A DNA stretch of 49,415 bases from Kiritimatiellia bacterium (GCA_016929905.1 JAFGHX010000299.1:1-49415), one strand, 5' to 3'; numbered from the stretch's first letter, positions 26,201 to 33,741 are shown. Made by a program: numbers and translations. The notes: generated from the sequence alone by a model not told the origin.

Positions 26201-28165
26201 GTGGTTCCCGTCCACGTAGTGGGCTTCGCCGGCCACGCCGGTCTTGAACTGCGGCTTGATCCAGGCGCCGTCGTTCGCGCGGCCGCGGTAGCCGCCGTCG
26301 GCGGTGTCGTGGATGACCTCCCAGGCCGTCTCGACATCCCAGGCGAAGTACATGACCGGGCCGCTCGGATTGTTGCGGTTCCCCACATAATAGTTGTTCA
26401 CGTACTTGTACCCGCTCGGCTCGCGGCCTTCGGCCCAGTCCCCGTTGCCCGTGTAGAACCGCGCCAGGCAGTGGTCGGCGTACTGCGCCACGTCCAGGTA
26501 CTCTTTGAAGCTCTCGTAATTGGCCGCGGTGGAGAGGTCGTAGTTGGCGCGGCTCAGCATGGAATAGAAACGCGCCGGATCGCCGCTGATCTCGCCGTGG
26601 CTGTCATGGCCGTGGTTGCCCGCATACCAGTCTTCCTTCTCCCCGCCCCTATATTCGGAGGTGAACGAAGCGTCCGGCCGTTCCGTCACGTTGTAGTGGC
26701 CCCAGTACAGCCCGTTGAAGTAGAGGTGCACCCACGTACCGCGAACGCCGATTCCCGCCATGGCCGTTTCCGAATCACGCCCCCACTGGTCGCGCGTGTA
26801 TGTCGAGATCGTGCAGCCGGCCACGCTGGCCTGCCAGCTGTCGTTCGCACCCGCGCGCAGGACGATGCGGTCGAACTTCTCCACGGCGGAGTCCGCGTGC
26901 AGGGTGGCCGTCTCGAACATCGGGTACCGCAGCTTGGTCGGGCCGTAGGTGCTGTTGAACAGCAGGGTGAGGCTGCGCTTGCGGCTCGTCCAGGAGCGGG
27001 GCCGCGCGCCGCAATCGATCTGGAACCCCGCCGAGCCGTCGGGATGAATGAGCTCGGCGGACACCGCCCTCTCCCAGTCTTCGTTCAGATCGCCGGAGCC
27101 GCCGCCGTTGCGGTAGAAGCCGTCCGTCCCGAAGATGTCGCTGGTCTTGGCGACAATCGAAAGGGTCGGGATCGACTTGAGATAGTCCTGCATGTTCGCC
27201 TGGTAACGCGAGTCGTTCACCACGTCCGGGTCCATCTGGTAGTCGGCCCGCATGGAGTTGGCGTCGCCCGTGCTCTTCCAATAGCTGGGAAAACCCGCCG
27301 GATTGATGGGTTGATTCACAACGTCGCCGAGGAAGATGTACGTGTGCGTGTCCACGTTCGTGGGCTCATGGCCGGATTTGTACGCCGCGGCGCGCAGGCA
27401 CGTCGTGGTCGTGATGTGGACCGCTACGTTCGTGCCGCCCGTGGAGCCGGACGTCGCCGTTGGCGGCGTCCCGTTCGTTGTGTACCGGATCGTCGCTCCG
27501 GCAGTCGTCGTCGAGACGGTCACCCAGAAATCCGAGGTGTAGAACCCGCGGTCGTGGCTGAAGCGTGTGTCGGCAACACGGTCAATCGTGCTGATCTCCA
27601 CGTTCATCTTGCAGTCGCCGCTGTCGAGCGACGCGTTGAACGCCTGCACGGCAACCACGTTTTCGCCCAGCACTAGGTAGTCCGCCGCGTCAGGAATGTC
27701 GTTCGTCTCGAAAATGCCGCCCTCGTGATCGCCGGAGGCAAACGAGTCGTACATCGGCCGGTCGTACACATCGTCCGGCGCGTTCTCGTCCTGGACCCGT
27801 TCCCCGTTCAGCCACAGGATGAATCCGTCGTCATAGTCGACCGCGATGCGCAAGAAAGTATCCGGCGTCAGGCTGGAAACCGTGAACGTCTTGCGCAGAA
27901 AGAAGCACGAATAGCTGTTCTGCATGTCTGTGAACGTGGTGTTCAGGTCTGTCTCGCCGTAGCCAAGCGGGGCCTGGCCCTTGGCCCAGGCGGTGTCATC
28001 GAAGTCGATCGTGCGCCATTCGCTGCGCGGATCCGAGGCTTCTCGCGTGCCTTTCAGGTATAGCCAGGTCGTCGAGCGGCTCAGCAACGGCGCCCCCTCC
28101 GAAATGGACGATGCCGCCAGAACGACGAACACGAGGCGCCAGCACATTCCCGGCAGTGATTTCAA
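20249..28165 (-). CDS. Giant modular secreted protein: CotH kinase-like, lamin-tail, FN3, Calx-beta and AYNDLxW domains
   Basis: About 2,638 residues. A TTG start at 28165 is preferred (AGGAGGG seven bases upstream); an ATG at 28147 is the alternative. A signal peptide (CWRLVFVVLAASSISEGA) comes first. Approximate order: jelly-roll (25-190); chitobiase-type HYD domain (200-300); CotH kinase-like domain (330-660, with the YFAWDVETAW segment); second HYD domain (775-855); three lamin-tail domains (858-1300, ITEIMYNP, FVNEVLSH, INEIHYHP); jelly-roll (1337-1500); two FN3 domains (1505-1695); Calx-beta (1697-1805); AYNDLxW domain (1808-2000); Calx-beta (2012-2110); AYNDLxW (2118-2305); jelly-roll (2325-2490); thrombospondin-3-type calcium repeats (DADQDGMPDDWE); and a C-terminal domain ending YRARVWLQD. 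It lies downstream of the sigma/anti-sigma pair and is a possible target of it. Likely surface adhesion; CotH activity uncertain. Confidence 0.85.
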   Translation of the reverse strand: MKSLPGMCWRLVFVVLAASSISEGAPLLSRSTTWLYLKGTREASDPRSEWRTIDFDDTAWAKGQAPLGYGETDLNTTFTDMQNSYSCFFLRKTFTVSSLTPDTFLRIAVDYDDGFILWLNGERVQDENAPDDVYDRPMYDSFASGDHEGGIFETNDIPDAADYLVLGENVVAVQAFNASLDSGDCKMNVEISTIDRVADTRFSHDRGFYTSDFWVTVSTTTAGATIRYTTNGTPPTATSGSTGGTNVAVHITTTTCLRAAAYKSGHEPTNVDTHTYIFLGDVVNQPINPAGFPSYWKSTGDANSMRADYQMDPDVVNDSRYQANMQDYLKSIPTLSIVAKTSDIFGTDGFYRNGGGSGDLNEDWERAVSAELIHPDGSAGFQIDCGARPRSWTSRKRSLTLLFNSTYGPTKLRYPMFETATLHADSAVEKFDRIVLRAGANDSWQASVAGCTISTYTRDQWGRDSETAMAGIGVRGTWVHLYFNGLYWGHYNVTERPDASFTSEYRGGEKEDWYAGNHGHDSHGEISGDPARFYSMLSRANYDLSTAANYESFKEYLDVAQYADHCLARFYTGNGDWAEGREPSGYKYVNNYYVGNRNNPSGPVMYFAWDVETAWEVIHDTADGGYRGRANDGAWIKPQFKTGVAGEAHYVDGNHKWVARPLRGLARNADFRVLFSDRVYKHGYNNGALSDATAQARWDAINARIEDPMVCESARWGDLMRDQVGTEYPLFTRHGHWYAARDRIRNLMTGNAVQLRDACRNTDVNGYRLYPQIDPPTFNQHGGAIATGFRLTMSNPNSGTTIYYTVDGSDPRKAGGSRLGAAYSGPITLSKTTHVRARVYKSNGTWSAAHDATFNLTAHYSRIGITEIMYNPIGGSDYEFIEIKNTGTSPRGLSQMWLKGVSYTFAPGAELDGGQIALLVSNEALFTNRYPNAKSQATLFGVYSGRLDNGGERMALLDCDGLTVTSVRYNDKDPWPTQPDGAGYSLAVVDEIGDPDDPANWRASNLIGGTPGYDEGAYYRVFVNEVLSHTDLPQVDAVELHNAGTSSADISGWYLSDALAELKKFRIPDGTTIPAGGYLVFDEHDFNTNTNDPACFALSSHGDEVYLSAWDASDNLVYFAEQRFGGSANGVAFGRHVKTDGEEDFVAQSATNTFGAANAYPAVGPVVINEIHYHPPYGEEEFIELYNLSDSTVKLYDEGTPANTWKLSAAVNYTFPTDTELGARRYALVVATNASAFRTRYGIPAEVQIFGPYTGVLNNAGESVKLWRPDAPDPEGIPWILVDRVQYNDNSPWPESADGDGPSLERQDPAAYGNDPANWAASLTAGGTPGAANSGGLVSRAAGWKYHDRGIDLGTAWRSAGYDDGGWQDGNAPLGYADEGGYPELDTEVDYGDNPAARHITTYFRKAFTLAAAPGNVTNLTLYAKYDDGFVAYLNGQELTRGSMPTGTIGYETAATSHTASGYETFNLSSQADKLVQGLNVLAVEVHQSGPTSSDLFMDIELTHAASVGNPPAAPANLAATAASQTRVNLTWQDMSDNETGFKIDRRQSGLSAWVRVGEPAANQTSYSDTGLPAGTEFYYKVKAYNADGNSPYSAVAAATTYEGPPAPPTNLIATAVSATRIDLLWTDMSGNETGFKIERRASGGSWAPLTTVGAGVTSYADSGLPAATPFDYQVRATNAMGDSDYSNIGAATTLTLYVQFASSSSAGNENVSPANLSVTLNGASAQTVTVAYSATGGSATGSGTDYTLANGTLTFSPGQTSKNVAITIVDDDQEEGDETVVVSLSGPSNAQLGTRVTHTYTIQDNDTLFEAYNDLAWTNGQLGVRITLFGPAQSGNLVDYNTGDTLSAQLAINAGGGGAFVDRGTNALASTDAHGVFNGIVDCVGLIQYGTTDLIFTFTGLEPALRYELVLYGNRDRVDYADRYSTVVISDVAGFENESTPGVATGTTSMPGDTTTLYSGDNTANGHVARYAGIDPGSDGDFTVTVGDSDSRFYVNALMLKASRPGDNVPSVGFDSTSGSGSESTASVNLGVSLSKAWTNPVTVNYAATGGSASAGSDFTLSAGTLTFAPGQTSKSIPLQVTDDGTAESDETVVVSLSNPANASLGSAVFTYTIQDNDGPVLAFTAYNDLSWDSGQLAANITAYSAAQGGYLRDYATGQPTNVLLTVNDGGGGVYPTQGTNAAAGTDAYGLFNGIVDCSGVISYGADLTLTFSGLDPAMRYECVFYGNRDNAAYTDRMTTVRISDVTSFANTSSSGAGVSSSAMPDDSTAINNGANTDNGFVARYAQIDPGSDGAMLFTVTDSVPRFYINALRLRAFRVSGETPAVKVDKGGAWRYSRGTAEPSDPPAAWRHLPFDDSGWTAGDAPFGYGSLTYGTTLTDMRYTYTSLCLRKTFQIPCAALVRELRLWVRYDDGFALWVNGEEITRVNTPGATGSAIPFDTVASGYTDAPGEWNGTLTGTQIPHLFSGTNLLAVHVLNHEIGSSDAMLDAELTVLESSPLSAADDADQDGMPDDWEIANLNGTGEPAAGDKDGDGLANMDEYTAGTDPDDSSKLFGVSLSMSGGSLLVSFPTLAAGGTGYSGLTRLYALEERNGLIDGAWQTLGGYDAVTGDGQTRVYTNSAPGAATYYRARVWLQD

Positions 28166-28262
28166 TCCTCTTCCCTCCTCACGATTTGGATCTAACAGCA
28201 AGTTTCGCGCCAATCGGCATTGCGGGCTCCAGAATCCTTCAAACCTTCGCCTCAAAACCCTG

Positions 28263-28294
28263 TTTATACATCCTGTAGTATGTACCGGCTGCAA
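28263..28294 (-). promoter_or_regulatory. Candidate promoter of the giant secreted-protein gene
   Basis: On the minus strand, TTGCAG (28294-28289) is followed after 18 bases by TGTATA (28270-28265), with an overlapping TATAAA (28268-28263). This AT-rich patch lies in the 153-base gap between the anti-sigma stop and the giant gene's start, so the giant gene could be transcribed separately from the sigma/anti-sigma pair. Confidence 0.4.
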
Positions 28295-28318
28295 TTCCGG
28301 GTTCGTGCTTTGCATTTT

Positions 28319-30067
28319 TTAGAAAACGGCGTCGCGATTCTGAGAATGGGGGGAGGCCGTGCGTTGCGTTGGGGACTGCAGCGGCAGGCCGGCCCTGTAC
28401 TGGCGTGCGACCTGTCCGGCGTCCAGCGCGCGATGATAGACGGCAACCAGGTGCAGAGTCCCGAGCCAGGGGCGGAACGTTTCCCAGTGCCGGTCGGGAT
28501 GCAATTCGCGGGCGAGCACCAGGTGGTGTTTGTGATCCCAGTTCGCGAAACTGCCGGTGAGCGTTGCGCGTGCCGTTTGCACGCCGTTCACATACAGCAC
28601 CAGTTGGCCCGCGGCATCGCGCGTGATCGCCACGTGAGTGAGCGTCGTGCCGATAGCACCCGCCGGAGCGCGGAGGGGCGTGGCGGCGTTGGCGGTCGTC
28701 TCCGAGGTGCGAAGCCGGAAGTTGAAATCCGGCCCGTCCTGGACAAATGTGAACAGGCGCTCCTCGCAGTTGAACGACAGGGAGACGATTCGGGATGTCG
28801 GGTCGAGCTTCTGCTCTCTGCCTTGCGTGAGGTTCAGCGGCTGCATCCAGGTCTCGACGGTCAGTTCGTTGCTGCGCTGGCAGGCGTCGATGATCTTGTC
28901 TGCGGGCCCGGCCGAAAAGACACGGGTCGGCGCCTTCACGGCCAGGCCGCCGTTCGGCAGCCACTGCGCGGCTTTGGGGTCTTCGATTTTCAGGTCGAGC
29001 GGGTCTCCCGCGCCGGAGACGTCGCGTACCGTCTGACCTTGCCCCTCGAGGAAGGTATAGAGTACCAGCAATCCGTCGCTTGCGCGTGTTGGGCGGGTTC
29101 CGGCCGCGGTTTTCTCGATGCGGTAGGCCGCCAGTTCGATTCCGGGCCCTGCCAGCGCGCCGTACCCGGCCGTCAGCGTGAGTGAGTCTCGACTGTGCCT
29201 GTCCGCGACGTCCACTTCGCCCTGAGAGACGTCTATCCGTGTTGAGTCGGGCACGACCGATACGAGGAACTGCGTGCCGCGCACCGATACGCGGGCATGT
29301 GGAGTGAACACGACGGTGGGTTGCGGCGGCTGCGTCCTCGTCACAGCGGCGAAAATGTCGCCGCCGTGCACCGACAGACACCTGCCGGCCGGGGTCTGGC
29401 CGGCGGGCCCGGACGGATCCGGTTGCAGCCGAACGGTTGTATCCCGGTTGACCACGAAGTGGGTGCCGTCGGCGTAGGCCAGCACGGCACGGCTGCGATC
29501 GGGCCCGGTTTGCAACCGGTCGCCGTAGCACAGCGGTTCACCTTGAGCGGGAACGCGCGGCGCTTCCGCACGCAGCAGGGCAACCGAACCGCTGATTTGC
29601 TGCACAACCGCGCCGCAAGGCACCGGCGTTTCTGCGCTTGCCGTGTCCTGCGCCAGGGGGCGGAGCCCGCCGATCTCTCGTCCCAAATACAGACCGAACG
29701 CCAGGAGCACGGCCGCGGCCGCGGCCGTGAGCCGCCAGCCCCAGGGGCCGGCGGACAGCGGGCGGGTTCTTCCGCCGCCGCGACGCCGGTCCGGCCGGGC
29801 GCCAAGGTGCCCGGGCATCGGTTCTGCGCGGCCGGCGGCGTACTTCACGACCTCGGCGCTGATGAGTTCATGAACGGCCGCGTCCAATTTCGGCCGAGGC
29901 AGGATTTCCGGTACGTTCGAGAAACGGGCCAAGGGAGAGAGTTCATCCAGGGCGATCCGGCAAGAATCACAGGAGGGAAGGTGATTGTCGAGTGCCCGCC
30001 TCTCTCCCGGGCCCATGTTTCCCAGCAAATAGTCAAGAATCTGCTCGTCTGTGTAGCGCTCGCACAT
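28319..30067 (-). CDS. Membrane anti-sigma factor with zinc finger, FecR and LamG domains
   Basis: A 582-residue protein. The N-terminus has the anti-sigma zinc finger H29-x3-C33-x2-C36 (LDNHLPSCDSC). A single membrane helix lies near 108-130 (TAAAAAVLLAFGLYLG). Next comes a FecR-type domain (about 150-300, YGDRLQTGPDRSRAVLAYADG; RVSVRGTQFLV; SQGEVDV) and a C-terminal concanavalin/LamG domain (about 350-560, LTVETWMQPL; LTHVAITRD; LVLYVNGVQT). This arrangement places the sigma-binding part inside the cell and a possible glycan-sensing part outside. The ECF sigma gene lies 85 bases upstream on the same strand, so the two form a regulatory pair. The signal sensed is unknown. Confidence 0.88.
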   Translation of the reverse strand: MCERYTDEQILDYLLGNMGPGERRALDNHLPSCDSCRIALDELSPLARFSNVPEILPRPKLDAAVHELISAEVVKYAAGRAEPMPGHLGARPDRRRGGGRTRPLSAGPWGWRLTAAAAAVLLAFGLYLGREIGGLRPLAQDTASAETPVPCGAVVQQISGSVALLRAEAPRVPAQGEPLCYGDRLQTGPDRSRAVLAYADGTHFVVNRDTTVRLQPDPSGPAGQTPAGRCLSVHGGDIFAAVTRTQPPQPTVVFTPHARVSVRGTQFLVSVVPDSTRIDVSQGEVDVADRHSRDSLTLTAGYGALAGPGIELAAYRIEKTAAGTRPTRASDGLLVLYTFLEGQGQTVRDVSGAGDPLDLKIEDPKAAQWLPNGGLAVKAPTRVFSAGPADKIIDACQRSNELTVETWMQPLNLTQGREQKLDPTSRIVSLSFNCEERLFTFVQDGPDFNFRLRTSETTANAATPLRAPAGAIGTTLTHVAITRDAAGQLVLYVNGVQTARATLTGSFANWDHKHHLVLARELHPDRHWETFRPWLGTLHLVAVYHRALDAGQVARQYRAGLPLQSPTQRTASPHSQNRDAVF

Positions 30068-30123
30068 AGGAAATCGGCCTTTCTAAGAGGAATAGCGGGC
30101 GGGCGACCGAAACGTGCTGTGTT

Positions 30124-30144
30124 TTTTCCGCGCGACGCGGAAAA
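30124..30144. repeat. Short hairpin between sigma and anti-sigma genes
   Basis: TTTTCCGCG-CGA-CGCGGAAAA, a perfect 9-bp stem with a three-base loop, in the 85-base gap between the sigma-factor stop and the anti-sigma start. On the transcribed (minus) strand no U-tract follows. It could reduce read-through into the anti-sigma gene and so set the sigma:anti-sigma ratio; this role is inferred from position. Confidence 0.6.
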
Positions 30145-30152
30145 TAGGCCAA

Positions 30153-30749
30153 TCAAACATCACCGTATTTACGAATCCGACCACCTAGCGTCTTGCGCAG
30201 CGCCTGGAGCGCGTAGCGCATGCGGCTGCGTGCGGTGGGTTCCCCCGCGCCGGTGATCTCGCCGATCGCCGCATAGTCCAGCCCCTCGTACAGGCGCAAT
30301 ACGGCCACTTCGCGCAGCCGGTCCGGCAGAGCCAGGACGGCCTCGCGTGCCCGTCTCGCCGTCTCCGCTGCTGCGGCCGCCTCGGCCGGTGAGGCGTCCG
30401 GCGAGGGCGGCGGGGCGAAGGCCCAACGCAGCTCGTCGTCCGTGCCGGCCGGTAAGCCCACCAGCAGACGTCTGCTGCGCCGTGTTTCGTCCACCGCCAT
30501 GCTTCGCGCCATGCGAAGCAGATAGGCAGCCAGTTTCCCCCGTGCCTCGTACCGGGCCAGGTTCTGAAAGAAGTAGGCGAACACCGACTGAAAGATGTCT
30601 TCGGCTTGCGGCAGATCGCCCGTCATGCGGTAAGCATAGCCCATGACCCTGGCGCGGTAGCGGCGATACAGCTCCGTCAGAGCCGCCTCCGAGCCGCCGC
30701 GCCCCAATGCCACGAGTGCATCGTCGTCTGTGTCCTGCAGGGAGTTCAT
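30153..30749 (-). CDS. ECF-type sigma-70 factor
   Basis: A 198-residue sigma factor with region 2 (about 25-95: ALTELYRRYRARVMGYAYRM, QAEDIFQSVFAYFF, LARYEARGKLAAYLLRMARS) and region 4 (about 135-190: LPDRLREVAVLRLYEGLDYAAIGEITG, TARSRMRYALQALRKTL). There is no extended C-terminal domain. It is followed by its probable membrane anti-sigma factor, after which the giant secreted-protein gene lies. No strong Shine-Dalgarno precedes the ATG. Together the pair would turn on surface-protein genes in response to an extracellular signal. Confidence 0.92.
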   Translation of the reverse strand: MNSLQDTDDDALVALGRGGSEAALTELYRRYRARVMGYAYRMTGDLPQAEDIFQSVFAYFFQNLARYEARGKLAAYLLRMARSMAVDETRRSRRLLVGLPAGTDDELRWAFAPPPSPDASPAEAAAAAETARRAREAVLALPDRLREVAVLRLYEGLDYAAIGEITGAGEPTARSRMRYALQALRKTLGGRIRKYGDV

Positions 30750-30915
30750 TGCCCGGGGTCACAACGGTATATCGACTGTACCGCGCAGGCAATGGAAAAG
30801 CGTGGGAGGCGGCGAAACGCCGTCGCCTTTCCGTTTTCGCCACGGAGGCTTGGGCAGGACAGGTCGGGCTGTGACGGACTCAGGGCGCCGCTTCCAGGGG
30901 CCGGTCGGAAAGGCC

Positions 30916-31078
30916 CCGGCGCACTGCGCGGCGCCGGATATCACGGGTGGAGACTTCGTCTGAGGCCGTGTCGCCCATAGTAGAAGAGCCGTTTCGGCTC
31001 TTCCCCCTCAGCTGCACTCCGTGCAGCCGGGGACCCGGGCCTGCGGCCCGGAGGAAGCGGCGGGACGCCGCTTCTACT
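30916..31078. repeat. Train of hairpins with an enclosing outer stem
   Basis: The spacer between the sigma gene and the L-fucose-isomerase-like gene contains consecutive stems: CCGGCGC/GCGCCGG (30916-30937, 8-base loop); GAAGAGCCG-TTT-CGGCTCTTC (30983-31003); GCTGCAC-TCC-GTGCAGC (31011-31027); CCGGGCC-TGC-GGCCCGG (31035-31051); GAAGCGGCG-GGA-CGCCGCTTC (31054-31074). The last four each have a three-base loop. The outermost bases also pair: AGTAGAAG (30979-30986) with CTTCTACT (31071-31078), so a closed multibranch fold competes with hairpins one and four. It begins nine bases after the isomerase stop codon on the minus strand. Confidence 0.85.
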
Positions 31079-31086
31079 TTCAAGTT

Positions 31087-32511
31087 TCAGGTCAGCACTG
31101 GCTCCAGATCCAGGAACTTGCAGGCCAGTTCGAGCGCCTGGGTTTGATCTCCGTGGATCAGGCTGGCGTGGTGGATGAACCCGTTTTCCACCAGCGTGCG
31201 GTAGAGCCGGTCGTGATCGGGCACCTGCACCCAGGACCAGGTGCCGGCCTGCACGTCGTCGGAGGGGACAATCTCACCTTTCACGATCAGCAGTTTCCAG
31301 GCGTCGTCGCACTCGGCCAGCCGACAGAGCGTGACGGGGCCGGGCTTGAGCTGGAACTGATGCAGACCGCCTCTGGCCTTGTCCGCCTCCGGCGTGAGTT
31401 CTCCTTTCATGTCCGCGCGCGAGCGGATGGCCGTGCGGCGGGGGTCGTTCGCCAGGCACAGCGGCGCGTTGCCGCAATGCCAGGCCAGAAGACGGTTCTC
31501 GTCCTCCCGGTGCCGGATCGTCCAATCGATCAGGTGCGGCACGGTCCGGCCCAGCGCGGACCGGTAGCTGATCAGCATGGAGACCGCGCCGAGCACGTCG
31601 GCTTCGCACGCGGTGAGCATGCCCTGTTCGACCAGTCGCCCGTTCACCGCGCACGGCTCCAGCCCCAGGGTCTGGTGTACGGCCGGCCAGCATTGCAGGG
31701 CCATGGCCGAGAGCCTGTTCTCGGTCCAGAACTCCGTGAGCGCCAGCTCCAGCTTCGCGGCGTTCGGCAGATAGCTCTCGGCCGCGGTGATGACGGGCAC
31801 CGACGCGCGTGTCCGCTCCATGATGGCCTGCACCTGCGGGTCCGCATCCGAGAGGGCCCGTGCCGCGTCAACGATTTCGGCCAGCGACTTGGTGATCACG
31901 TTCTGTCCGAACTTCCGGATCAGCGCGGGTTCGTCGTAGGCCACCGATTCGAACGCGGCAGGATGCAGGCCGACCTGCCCGATGCGGGCGCCTTTCAGGC
32001 CTTTGCCCACCGATACGGCCTGCACGAAGGTCTGAACCGCGTCGCGCAGTTCCGGTTCATCCGGAAAGAACAGGCCGGCCCAGTGGTAGCGCGTCTTCCT
32101 GCGATACAGCGCCGTGGCCGCCGCGAGATTGCCGCAGTAGGAATCGGAGACCCGCGCCAGGGAGGCGTCCGTTGCGGCCGGCGGCTCCTTGGTCGCGTAA
32201 AGCAGTACCGGCACGTTCAGCCGCTCGGCAATCTTCCCCACGGACCGTTCGTCTCCGAAATCCAGCGGGCAGACGATCAGCCCGTCGATTTTCTGCGCCA
32301 GGAAATGGTCCGCCGCGGTTTCCGCTTCGTCAAGACCGCTGACCGCGCCATGGCGGGTTCGCCCTTCCGGCGGCCGCACGACTTCGAGCCCGGTGACGCC
32401 GCCGAATGCCGCCAGGCTCCGGTCGTACATCTTTCCGCACCAGTCGGTGAATCGGGAGCGGTACGAGGGGACAAAGCCGACCTTGACGGTTTGTGTGGTC
32501 CTGTCTGCCAT
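31087..32511 (-). CDS. L-fucose/L-arabinose isomerase family protein
   Basis: A 474-residue cytoplasmic protein related to ketol isomerases of the FucI/AraA type. The N-terminal Rossmann-like half has VKVGFVPSYRSRFTDW and DGLIVCPLDFGDERSVGKIAE. The C-terminal half has GRLVEQGMLTACEADVLGAVSMLI, the region that in fucose isomerases supplies metal-binding Glu/Asp, and LLAWHCGNAPLCLAND. It is shorter than classical FucI (about 590 residues), as are many uncharacterised members. It is last in a minus-strand operon after a TIM-barrel isomerase and a Gfo/Idh/MocA enzyme, and is followed directly by the hairpin train. It is likely involved in deoxy-sugar or pentose conversion; the exact sugar is unknown. 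Confidence 0.82.
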   Translation of the reverse strand: MADRTTQTVKVGFVPSYRSRFTDWCGKMYDRSLAAFGGVTGLEVVRPPEGRTRHGAVSGLDEAETAADHFLAQKIDGLIVCPLDFGDERSVGKIAERLNVPVLLYATKEPPAATDASLARVSDSYCGNLAAATALYRRKTRYHWAGLFFPDEPELRDAVQTFVQAVSVGKGLKGARIGQVGLHPAAFESVAYDEPALIRKFGQNVITKSLAEIVDAARALSDADPQVQAIMERTRASVPVITAAESYLPNAAKLELALTEFWTENRLSAMALQCWPAVHQTLGLEPCAVNGRLVEQGMLTACEADVLGAVSMLISYRSALGRTVPHLIDWTIRHREDENRLLAWHCGNAPLCLANDPRRTAIRSRADMKGELTPEADKARGGLHQFQLKPGPVTLCRLAECDDAWKLLIVKGEIVPSDDVQAGTWSWVQVPDHDRLYRTLVENGFIHHASLIHGDQTQALELACKFLDLEPVLT

Positions 32512-32528
32512 GCCCGGTGCCTCCTCTC

Positions 32529-32685
32529 GAACATCGAACAGTGAACGCTGAACAACGTGTCCGCCGAAGCAACCGCAGGGCGGAGGCGGATCGGACTTTG
32601 AACGCGGCTCCCGGCACGGTGAAGATTTCCTGCGAACCCGCGAGAGCCTCTGAGTTCGACGTTCAATGTTCAGCGTTCGATGTTC
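32529..32685. repeat. Self-complementary GAAC/GTTC word repeat between operon genes
   Basis: The left block (32529-32553) is made of GAAC words and the right block (32661-32690) of GTTC words. GAACATCGAAC at 32529-32539 plus GCTGAAC at 32547-32553 pair with the contiguous right-hand segment 32668-32685, the left block carrying an extra AGTGAAC. About 115 bases lie between. It is a non-coding spacer between the oxidoreductase stop and the isomerase start on the minus strand, in which translation would need to restart. Confidence 0.6.
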
Positions 32686-32697
32686 GGCGTTCCCTCT

Positions 32698-33741
32698 TCA
32701 GATTTCCTCGACCCGCACCACCCGTCCCTCGCGCATGGACGTGAGCACGGCCAGGCTGACCTGCAGCACGTGCAGCCCGGCCTCGATGGATGCGGCGGGC
32801 TGGCCTCCGTTGGTAATCGCCGCGCAGAACTCGCGGATCTGACGGCTGAAGGCGATCTGGTAGCGCTCCTTGAAATCGGGGTTGGTGATTTTGGTTTCGC
32901 CCTGTTCGGTCACGACAATCACGCCGTTGCGCAGGTTCCCGATGATGAAGCCTTTCGGGCCGATCATCGAATCGCCGAGCGTGTTCCTGAGCAGTTTCAG
33001 TTGGTCCAGCTTCGGCAGTCCCCAGCTTCCGGACAAGACGCCGAGATCGCCGCTGTCGAATTTGAGCAGTGCGTCGCCGGTATCGAGCGCGGGCTTACGG
33101 CCGTCGGGGATATCGAACCGGATCTCGCTCATGGTGAAGCCGTTGGCCGCCACTTCGGTGACGCGCGCGTCGAGCAGCGTGCACCAGGTGTCGATCGTGT
33201 GGCAGAACTGGTCGATGAACGGGCCCCCGTTGATTTCGGCGTCGATCCACTGCGTGAATTCCGACATACCGTTGAACGCGCAGGCGCGCGCCAGGATTGG
33301 GCGGCCGATCGTACCGGCCTGGACCGCGTCGCACAGCGGCGCGAACGTGTCGAACCGCCGCTCCATAAACCCGATCGCATAGACTTTGCCGGCGGCCTTG
33401 GCCGCCGCAATGGCGTCGCGCACCGCCTGGACGTCCAGGCCGGCCGGCTTTTCCGACAGCACATGCTTGCCGGATTCGATCGCTTCCTTGGCGATGACCG
33501 GATGGAACTGGGTTGGCGTGCAGATGGACACCGCGTCGATATCATCCCGCTTGAGGAGTTCTTTGTAATCCGTGACGGTATCTACGATTTCGTACTGCTC
33601 CGCCTTCTCTTTCGCGGCTTGCTCGTTCAGGTCGGCCACGCATACCATTTGCGCTTTGTCCGCGTTCTGCGCGTATCCCGCGAAATGGCGCTGGGATATG
33701 TTGCCGGCCCCGATGATGCCGATTCGTACCTTTCCGCTCAT
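32698..33741 (-). CDS. Gfo/Idh/MocA family NAD(P)-dependent oxidoreductase
   Basis: A 347-residue sugar or inositol dehydrogenase-type protein. The N-terminal Rossmann fold carries GIIGAGNISQRHFAGY (residues about 6-21), followed by the family's EKPAG motif near residue 95, which holds the catalytic lysine. The C-terminal alpha/beta domain includes WIDAEINGGPFIDQFCHTID, with the His that often takes part in catalysis. The start at 33741 has GCAGGAG upstream. It lies 98 bases after the TIM-barrel gene and before the isomerase-like gene, a common trio for oxidising and isomerising unusual sugars or inositols. Confidence 0.9.
   Translation of the reverse strand: MSGKVRIGIIGAGNISQRHFAGYAQNADKAQMVCVADLNEQAAKEKAEQYEIVDTVTDYKELLKRDDIDAVSICTPTQFHPVIAKEAIESGKHVLSEKPAGLDVQAVRDAIAAAKAAGKVYAIGFMERRFDTFAPLCDAVQAGTIGRPILARACAFNGMSEFTQWIDAEINGGPFIDQFCHTIDTWCTLLDARVTEVAANGFTMSEIRFDIPDGRKPALDTGDALLKFDSGDLGVLSGSWGLPKLDQLKLLRNTLGDSMIGPKGFIIGNLRNGVIVVTEQGETKITNPDFKERYQIAFSRQIREFCAAITNGGQPAASIEAGLHVLQVSLAVLTSMREGRVVRVEEI

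Noticed and set aside
22541..27676. A 1,711-codon plus-strand open frame opposite the giant secreted-protein gene
   Set aside because: It is antisense to a frame with clear domain repeats, is rich in Arg, His, Val and Ala without motifs, and arises from the strong third-position GC bias of the real gene.
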